A stretch of DNA of 64,000 bases, taken from NCBI RefSeq assembly GCF_035594125.1, contig NC_087168.1, positions 11,846,650-11,910,649 of the forward strand, read 5' to 3'. The notes under the pieces were generated by a model. That model was not told where the DNA came from. It did not search any database and worked only from the letters and a program-made list of their open reading frames with translations. Positions 55,436 through 64,000 of the stretch are shown here, one piece after another; within the stretch, counting starts at the first letter, position 1; each line of letters starts with the position of its first letter. This DNA is from Scylla paramamosain. Lineage: Eukaryota > Arthropoda > Malacostraca > Decapoda > Portunidae. Position numbers and translations under genes: made by a program.

Positions 55436-55815
55436 TGTTACACCAGGGATATGGGTGACGGTGGCAGCACTGGGACAGGCGGGAAGGCAGAGAGAGAGAG
55501 AGGAGACGTGTGGCCTGAGAGGAAGCTATCGTGTGCCTGCCTGCTTTGGAAGTGTTTTCCTGCCTGTTGAGTGCCTGTCATGCTGTGGGAGACTTGTGGT
55601 GCCCCTGTGAACTTGTAAAGCAGTGTACTTGCGGAGGATCTGTCAATAAACCTAGGAAATAGTGCCCGTGTTTTCCCTTGTGCCCTGGCCTCGTGTGTGT
55701 GTGTGCCCTGTCCCAGCGTTCAGAGTGTGACTTATTTGAGGCTCCGCTGCTCTAGTTTCTCGACCCGTGCCCGTGTGGATAACATGCCCACCCGGAGTGA
55801 GGGGTGGGCGCAACA
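55436..55815 (+). repeat. Right LTR
   Basis: 380 bp, same ends as the left LTR, with AATAAA near 55645. Confidence 0.92.
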
Positions 55816-57100
55816 ATATATACATATTGTGGTCACAAATATGGTGGGAGGCCTGAAGCAATAGCAAAAAGCAGGAAATGAGGACCGGTACACCGGTGTT
55901 TCCCTATACTTTCAATGCTCAGCTGGTAATGTTTTGGGTGTAAGGGAGGATAGGTGCAACAGCAGACCAATAGCGCATTGGCTTCACATTCGTGACGTCA
56001 TACCGACTCCTCGCATTATACCTCCATGCTTATAACAGATCTTCCCCACAATACCTTCAGCTCTGGAATTATTCAGCCACACAGGACGTACTGAATGAAC
56101 TTAGCGACATGAAACTCATCAGAAGATAATGTTTAGTCCATACGGCTATTCTATTTGTTACCGATCTAATGAGGGGAGCCTAACAGAGTGATATAGAAAG
56201 GAGAAATCAGCTTACCCACAAAATTAAGGTGATTATAACGCTTAAATAACTTGCTGCTGGGAAAATGCACTTGTGCAGAAGTGATGGCCTTGGAGATTGT
56301 CGAGAGAGCTCTCCTTGCCACCAAACCATTTGAACATTGTGTTTGTTTACAATGAGGCGTTCCTACGAGATCACATTTACCGTATTTCAAAGATTGAATT
56401 ACTTTCTTACCCACTGTGTCTCATCCCAATGCATAAAACGAAAGAAATATTTATAAAAGCTATAAATTACTATTAAACGCCAGTTTTTGCTCCGTCTTTT
56501 TAGTATTTGAAATCAAGTAAGCGATACATATACCAGACGGAGACGTTTCGCTCATGTCATAACTTGTGATATACAACTTATGACAGATGTTCTAAGTTAT
56601 GATACGTATCTTCCTCAGCTATGGCACATGCCACAACTTTATGAAGAATAAATGGGAAGAATAGATAGAAAGCTGCCTACTACTGCTGCGGCTCTATTTC
56701 ATATTGACCGGTTTAGTTGGGTTAGGTTTAGTTAGGTTAGGATGCTAGAAGCAAGAGCAGTATCAAGAACATGGCTGTCATCCCAATAATAAGAAAAGCA
56801 GCAGTAGTAGGCAGCTTTCTATTTATTTTTGGTGGTAAGAGGCGGAATTTGGCTCTATTTTGGCTTTTCCCACCCGAAAACCCCACTTTTCCACCAGGTC
56901 CCAACATTGTAGGGGGTAGGAGCCGAAAAAAAAAATAAGAAATAGGGCTGCGTGCCTCTTAACATTTACCGATTAGCCGAATATAGGGATGAAATAGACC
57001 CTATAAAATATACACAACAGTCAGGCTTTTGTTTGTAAACAAAGAGAGGACAGCTAAGTACAAGTGGACAGCTTCGAATACGTACGATTGACAGCGGTAC
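55816..57100. other. Right arm of diverged inverted repeat; short hairpin element
   Basis: Holds complements of left-side segments (see 48300-49630). A 25-bp perfect inverted pair, 56665-56689 and 56798-56822 (ATAGAAAGCTGCCTACTACT...), frames a 158-bp hairpin-ended piece. No gene seen. Confidence 0.65.
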
Positions 57101-57176
57101 AACTGTGCGTGGTCCTGCAACAATGAAACGAACCCCCACCAGTAGGCAAGGGGTGTCTCACACCTTTGCGGGATTC

Positions 57177-57177
<1 letters not shown>

Positions 57178-57208
<31 letters not shown>
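57178..57208. repeat. (GT)n microsatellite
   Basis: About 30 bp of GT dinucleotides. Confidence 0.97.
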
Positions 57209-57209
<1 letters not shown>

Positions 57210-57621
57210 AGGGAGGGCTTTACATGGGCAGTTGGGAATGGCTACGACTCTGACTTATCCAGTCATTCTCGTAACAGACAGGAAAACACATTTTTCCTTA
57301 CGTCCATAAACTACACAGCAGTATACAAGTCATCGTACAAAACGGTCATGACACACAGGCAAGCACAGAAGTCGACCAGGCACTCGCACCGTCATTCAGT
57401 TTCACGCGCAAACCCTATGAACAGCAACCCACAGTAGCAAGCACTCTCTACTCGCATTCCCTTCATACGTCTTGTCGCGTCGCAGTCTCTCTCTCTCTCT
57501 CTCTACAGTGCCACGGATTGCCTCAAACCTTGCCCTCCATATCATCACCTCTGCCAGGCGATACCTAACTACACCTATTCTAGCTTGCGAGACATAACTA
57601 CCGAGTCATGCTAACTATTAA

Positions 57622-57932
57622 AGGGAGATTTACATGGGGCAATTCTAGGTCGCTTGCAGCCTAGAATTGATCACCACAGCTTACAAGGCTTTATAGACCA
57701 GGAACGAGTCCACAATCAATTCTTCTTTTTCTTTTTCTTCAAGCACAGCAAAATCGCAACTATAGCAACCAGCTCGTCAGAGGACGACTCCATGCTGATT
57801 GTTTGTCTTGATGCAGTGGCTAGCGAACTAGCGGATGCTCTCGACAGTGTGAATGCTTTCAGTTGGAACTGCCGGCTACTCCGGGTGGCTGCAAGCAGCC
57901 GGGTGGAAAAACAGCCCCGTGTAAACCCGCCT
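57622..57932. mobile_element. piggyBac-like MITE (311 bp) with TTAA duplication
   Basis: TTAA at 57618-57621 and 57933-57936. The inverted ends AGGGAGATTTACATGGGGC and AGGCGGGTTTACACGGGGC match at 15 of 19 positions. Superfamily is inferred from TTAA only; a PIF/Harbinger origin cannot be excluded. Confidence 0.65.
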
Positions 57933-57936
57933 TTAA

Positions 57937-58194
57937 TACTGCTAATGGTAATTGCTTTTTTACACTATTTATACACATACTCACATAACTACAATTAGAC
58001 GATAAACTCGAGCTACAAAGGCATGGAGCCAGTACATGCCTTTTTTCCATTCAGCCTTCCACCTATTCTGATCCTTGGTGGTTTAACTTATCGGCATGTA
58101 AAAGCTTCCATGTGAAGCGCGAAGATTGACTTGAAGGAAGGCGATCAACTAGAATGATTCACACCTTTCAGCTACTTCCCTTTCCCCCCTCCCT

Positions 58195-58249
<55 letters not shown>

Positions 58250-59700
58250 TTTATGTCACATAAAACCTGTAACATGTATAATGTAGCGAGCAAACTACTG
58301 CGTAATTGGTGAAGTCGTAGTTGGTTAGTTAACTGGGCATGCTACCAGTAGGTTTAAATTAGCGGGGAGGAAAGTGTAGAAGCGAAGATTTATATTATTT
58401 TGTATTTATATTACGTTATATATAAAGGAGAAATACATATCTATGTAGTATTCCTATTACTTTCTAAACTTTCTTTTAAAATGATACATTTGATATTTGA
58501 TATGTCAACTCTTGGTGCACCTCAAGCCAGTGGCGCCAGTCCATATAGGTGGAGGCGGACGAGCTTGAGGGTAGGTGGTGCGAGGCTCGGAAATGTAACT
58601 CGTTCGGTGGCCATTTTTGCCACAGACACTGATAGTGACCTAGGACCATATTTTGAAACACATCTGAGCCGCACTTCCACTATTTTCAAAAGCCGCTAGT
58701 TGAAGTTACACGAGTTTTTAATTTTTTTTTTTTTTTTTTTTTTTTACGGTTCTAGTGAAAGATTAACAAGATTTCTACATTATGAAAGGAAGAAACAGTC
58801 TTGAGAACCAGGCTAATCAATCATGTCTGTGGCCTTTGAAAATAGTTGCGGTGAGAGAGCAAAGCGTTGGTCACCGGTGTTTCCACATCATCGCAACTTC
58901 TTACTCGAATAAACACCACAGAACAAAACCAGAGAGGTGAGTACATGGAAAACACTGAGAATTATGGACTCTGGAAGACGAGAAAGACTCGAGTGAAGAT
59001 TGGCATGACGTCATTTGGTTACCTTCTGGGCGGGCTGTAGTGTCTTTCAGTTGTATATAATTCGTTATTTATTATTTTCTTTTAGGTTATTTATTTATTT
59101 TTAGGTTTTCTTCACATCCGCTGTTTAGATATCCGTCATTGCCTGCCTTATATTTAATGAAGGTTTAAGTGAGGCAGAGTGGAGATTGTCTCCACCGCTG
59201 CCCTACCCGTCGTGATGGATATGCCTGTGGTAGTCTCTCGAGATTTTGATATTCTCGGCTATTTTTTTTTTGAAACATGACTTTTTATTTCAGCTTATAA
59301 TTAAGTTTTTATTGCTTCTAAAAACTGCTCATGACTTTTAAAAAGTGCTTTTTATTTCTGTTAAGTTAAATATAAGAACTTATATTTATACGCCTGTTTA
59401 TATTCGAATTTTTACATTTTATTTATTTTTTTTTATTTCATTTCAGCTTCTAACTCTGAATTGATGCAAAAATAGTTCATATATTTATTTATTTTTTTCT
59501 ATTCCTGTTAAATCAAATCTGTACATTAGAAATGTTTTTAATCGTGTCAGTGTTCCACCATTTTTTACTCTTTATTTGTTTATTTTTGGTTTTAATAAAC
59601 TTTAAACTGCTTAAAATAGTTCATATATTTTTATTGTTATTATTCTTGTCAAAATGGGTCAATTGTTTTACTGGGGTCAAGGTTCCAACATTTTCCAGGT
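57937..59700. other. No gene recognised; (CT)n at 58198-58246
   Basis: CT array of 49 bp, a poly(T) at 58720-58746, and AT-rich DNA from about 59040. Open frames here have no recognisable domain. Confidence 0.5.
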
Positions 59701-59703
59701 TAT

Positions 59704-59768
<65 letters not shown>
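59704..59768. repeat. (AAT)n microsatellite
   Basis: About 65 bp of AAT trinucleotides. Confidence 0.98.
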
Positions 59769-59769
59769 T

Positions 59770-59859
59770 AGTTCTTAAGTTTGAAATGTTTCGATATTCA
59801 CGGTATTAGTTAAAACATATAGCAAACCAGATTATGCAAAGCATTCGAGTTCAGCGGCT

Positions 59860-59891
<32 letters not shown>

Positions 59892-60590
59892 ATCTATATA
59901 TTTTTTGAGAGGTTATTTTCAAAATGAAATACGTACATACCTAAGTAAACGTAACCTGTGACGTCATTAGCTGTGACATCATCACCAGGAATGGCGCACA
60001 GACGAAAGGTGTGAATTCCCTTCCTTCAACCATTGCCCTTCATATGGAAGCTTTTTACATGGTGATAGCTTAATCCACCATGAACTACAAGTCGTGGTAT
60101 CGCCAATTACCCTGGCAGAGCTGCCTCTCTCTTTCCTTGGCTTGGCCAGGCTGCCACCACCATTGTTGTTGTGTTGACATCCCAGGGGCAGGTTCCCAGA
60201 GTCTGAACTCGCCTTACTAAATTCATAAGACATATCAATACTCTGGTTATTTATTTATTTTATTTTTTTTATGGAAAAGTGAAGTATAAATTAACTTTAA
60301 ATTATTGTATGTATGATTTTGACATTCAAGTGCAAAAGCATAATGGTTAGGGTCTTTCTTGAGAGCTAAACATAACACCTACGTATAGCGAGTTTAGATT
60401 TTACTTGTACTCCTGGCTAAAAGTGACTTAAGAAAACTTTTATAGTTTCTTGTATAGATTATTAGAATTTACTTTCAGCTGGGAGTAAATTTAAAAGTGT
60501 TTTAGAACTTTTTTATGTATACGAGCCCAGAAGTGAATGGCTGAGTGGAAAAAAAGCACGGACTGGTTTTATGACCTAGTAGTCCAACTG
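59770..60590. other. No gene recognised
   Basis: AT-rich with TTTA runs at 59861-59905 and 60247-60271. An 83-codon minus frame at 59982-60233 has no recognisable domain. Confidence 0.5.
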
Positions 60591-61374
60591 CAGTGGCGGC
60601 TCGTGACTTACTGATGGGGGGGCTGTCTCACATTGACAAATAAAATCTTAAATGCTTTTATTGTTATTGTTTAACATACCATTGATTGATAGATTATAAA
60701 GATAGATAGATAATTATTTAATTCTTTAGGTCTTATCCTAACAGTAAATGCTTGACTTCCTTAGTGCTGGCTTAGGCTATTTGAAAAGGCAGTCCATTCT
60801 CCTGTTCCTGTTTTGTGCAAACAGATCAATAAATTGAAAATTGAAAAATTGAGTTCTTTCAATGCAGAAACCGTCTTTGCTTCTTGTGCCATTTTGCAAA
60901 ATACTGCTAGGTCTACCTGGGAAAAGAAAAAAAAATACTATTTTATACGATGTTTCTGTAATTTTACACCATCTATGATAATCAAGATTGAGCACAAGCC
61001 ATCATTGATCAATAATGTTTTAAAATCATCCCTGACAAATTGAAAAACACGATCGAAAATAAGACCGACGCAAGAACACTCACCTAACCATAACAACGGC
61101 CGAGACAAGACTGCGATGGATGCAGTCCACACTCGCCATTCTGCCAGGGAAGCCTCCTCCCATTTCTCCCCGCTTTCGTATCATTAAATAGTAAATAATT
61201 TCCGTACTTCTTCATTGTTTTGCAGTATTTTTTTTTTCATATAAACATATGATAATTGGTGTTTTCATATGAATGATAGTCAAATATAAATAAATTAACA
61301 TTATTTTCGTGAATCCTAGAAATCCACTGGGGGGGGGCTGCAGTCTTGCAGTCCCTATTGACGAGCCGCCACTG
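60591..61374. mobile_element. 784-bp TIR element, hAT-like
   Basis: Inverted ends CAGTGGCGGCTCGTG and the complement of CAGTGGCGGCTCGTC, each followed inward by a G-run (GGGGGGG and CCCCCCC complement). Flanks carry AGTCCAAC at 60581 and AGTCCAAG at 61375, an imperfect 8-bp repeat two bases off the left end. No transposase frame seen. Confidence 0.7.
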
Positions 61375-61399
61375 AGTCCAAGTTTACCGTATAACAATT

Positions 61400-61426
61400 A
61401 TTCCATTATCTTGCCCTCACACACAC

Positions 61427-61459
<33 letters not shown>

Positions 61460-61476
61460 TTGTGTTATCTAACCCT

Positions 61477-61509
<33 letters not shown>

Positions 61510-61550
61510 TGTGTTATCTAACCCTCATACACACACATACACACACGGAG
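61400..61550. repeat. Minisatellite built on (CA)n
   Basis: CA arrays alternate with ATTGTGTTATCTAACCCTCA, which occurs twice about 60 bp apart. Confidence 0.95.
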
Positions 61551-62042
61551 ACTCATGACCGCAGGGCTTTGGAGGTCAACCGATAGGCTTATGTCAGCCC
61601 TCCTTCAATTAGCCCTACAGATAATGACGCCAGCCTCTAAACGAGCAACACAACGCCGCTAGTAAGATCACTCACATGCACTCATATCTTCTCAGATGTG
61701 TACTCATATAAGGCTACCTCATACACACACCATGCTTATTTGGTCACCTGTAAGGCTGCTACATATACGCATTCGTAACAATATGTACAGTATACATACA
61801 AACTGTATGATAACACATACACACACACACACACACACACACTAAATAAATAAATAAATAAATAAATAAGTAAATAAATAAATAAAAATAAGGAGAAATC
61901 TTGCAGAAGCAAATAATAGCTGAAGAAAATAGCCCTTAGTGCATAGAGATAATAATAACACAAAAATAGTAACAAGAACAACAACAATAATAATACTAGC
62001 AACAATAATTCATCTAGGTATATACAGGCCGGAATCCCCACT
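61551..62042. other. No gene recognised
   Basis: Contains a (CA)n at 61817-61842 and a degenerate AAAT tract at 61843-61890. Confidence 0.6.
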
Positions 62043-63394
<1,352 letters not shown>

Positions 63395-63397
<3 letters not shown>

Positions 63398-63521
63398 ATG
63401 CAAAAGGAGCACGTTCTAAAGGCAACAAAATAGAGTGAAGAAAAAGATCCTCGTATAATGCCTGTTCCAAAAGAAAGGTTAGACCATCCAAAATGGGAGG
63501 GTCTTGAACTCCCTCTTAAAA
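63395..63521 (-). mobile_element. LINE 3'-end fragment, related to LINE B
   Basis: GGAGCACxTTCTAAAGGCAAC, TGCCTGTTCCAAAAG and CTTGAACTCCCTCTTAAAAG keep the order and spacing of the 3' end of LINE B at 27245-27375, in minus orientation. Confidence 0.55.

Positions 63522-63602
<81 letters not shown>
63522..63602. repeat. (AT)n microsatellite
   Basis: About 80 bp of AT dinucleotides. The remaining 63603-64000 shows no gene. Confidence 0.98.
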
Positions 63603-63606
<4 letters not shown>

Positions 63607-64000
63607 ATTTATTTATTTTTTACTATATACCATGCTGTCTTTTTTATTATTGGAATTTGTGTGGTTTTCTAAGCTCAGAAGTCACAAATTAGCTTCAACC
63701 AATAAAACTAAGGAAAAGAGTTAAAACTCAAATGAAAGAACCTAACTAAACCGTTAATCATGTGGGACTACTCTTAGCCCTGTGGCATGCTGATCCTGCA
63801 CGACTAACCAATTGCTGTCTTATTGAGCAGCCCCTGCTGTCGCAGCCTGACATGGGGCAAGATAAAATTAAGCAGTTAGATAAAGTTACATAGAACCTGC
63901 CTCCATAAGGACAAGGCAAGGTTCCGCAACAAGGCACTGTTTAGCCAGTGTCTCATAGTCACTCCACAAGATTAGAAATTAAGGAAAGTCCAGATTCATT

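Larger units (their letters stand above)
49937..55815 (+). mobile_element. Gypsy/Mag-type LTR retrotransposon, degraded
   Basis: 5.88-kb element with LTRs at 49937-50341 and 55436-55815 (TGTTACACC to GCGCAACA), ATAT on both sides, and a purine tract (AGGGGGGAGGATAG) before the right LTR. Gene order is gag with zinc knuckle, protease, RT, RNase H, integrase. The LTRs differ by many substitutions and two short duplications, so insertion is old. Stops, frameshifts, a changed RT active-site residue and a deletion before the integrase core make it inactive. Confidence 0.93.

Noticed and set aside
57105..57437. 110-codon plus-strand frame
   Set aside because: It crosses a GT microsatellite; no domain, no supporting splice sites.
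61400..61550. Regularly spaced repeat resembling a CRISPR-like array
   Set aside because: It is a CA microsatellite with two copies of one linker, in a eukaryotic genome.

Overview
The window is eukaryotic and almost certainly from an arthropod genome, most likely a decapod crustacean. The gene content is arthropod-like: an N-cadherin with LamG, EGF and primitive-cadherin modules, and a Pak3-type kinase. Introns are small to medium, dinucleotide microsatellites are very long and frequent, and the repeats are dominated by jockey/CR1-type LINEs, Tc1/mariner-like elements, a FLYWCH-MULE and a Mag/gypsy-like LTR element. The host assignment is inference. No bacterial features, CRISPR arrays, rRNA or convincing tRNA genes were seen.

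Layout. (1) 1-12,956, plus strand: the 3' part of a classical (type III, N-cadherin-like) cadherin gene. The 21 coding exons I could define splice with matching phases into one 1,314-residue open frame. It runs from the last cadherin repeats through the primitive classic cadherin domain, EGF, LamG, EGF, LamG, EGF, EGF and one transmembrane helix to a short cytoplasmic tail. The 5' end of the gene lies left of the window. (2) 12,957-23,230: intergenic, with (CT)n and TTTA-rich tracts, a 3.37-kb MULE DNA transposon with a 9-bp target duplication, a mariner/pogo-like MITE and an 807-bp palindromic element. (3) 23,231-40,182, minus strand: a complete-looking Pak3-like kinase coding region in 10 exons (475 residues: CRIB, linker, kinase). 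Its last intron is 10.6 kb and holds one CR1/jockey-like LINE split by two nested jockey-like LINEs. Another intron holds a second copy of the palindromic element. (4) 40,200-46,820: CR1-type LINE copies on the minus strand, one with an SGNH-esterase ORF1 and carrying a pogo/Tigger MITE inserted at TA, plus fragments of other LINEs. (5) 46,820-64,000: no recognisable host gene. It holds several MITEs, a degraded 5.88-kb gypsy-type LTR retrotransposon (LTRs at both ends, ATAT duplication in an AT microsatellite) lying between diverged inverted repeats, a piggyBac-like TTAA MITE, a 784-bp TIR element and many microsatellites.

How it works together: the two host genes are unrelated in operation but both concern cell adhesion and the actin cytoskeleton (cadherin; Rac/Cdc42 effector kinase). 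They are convergent, with about 10.3 kb between their stop codons. Everything else is repeat-driven. The most unusual points are the cadherin cytoplasmic tail with no visible catenin-binding motif, two near-palindromic 0.8-kb elements each bordered by microsatellites, the nested LINE stratigraphy inside the Pak3 intron, and an esterase-bearing CR1. I did not find a convincing wholly new biological system; the palindromic element and the inverted arms around the gypsy element are the least explained structures.
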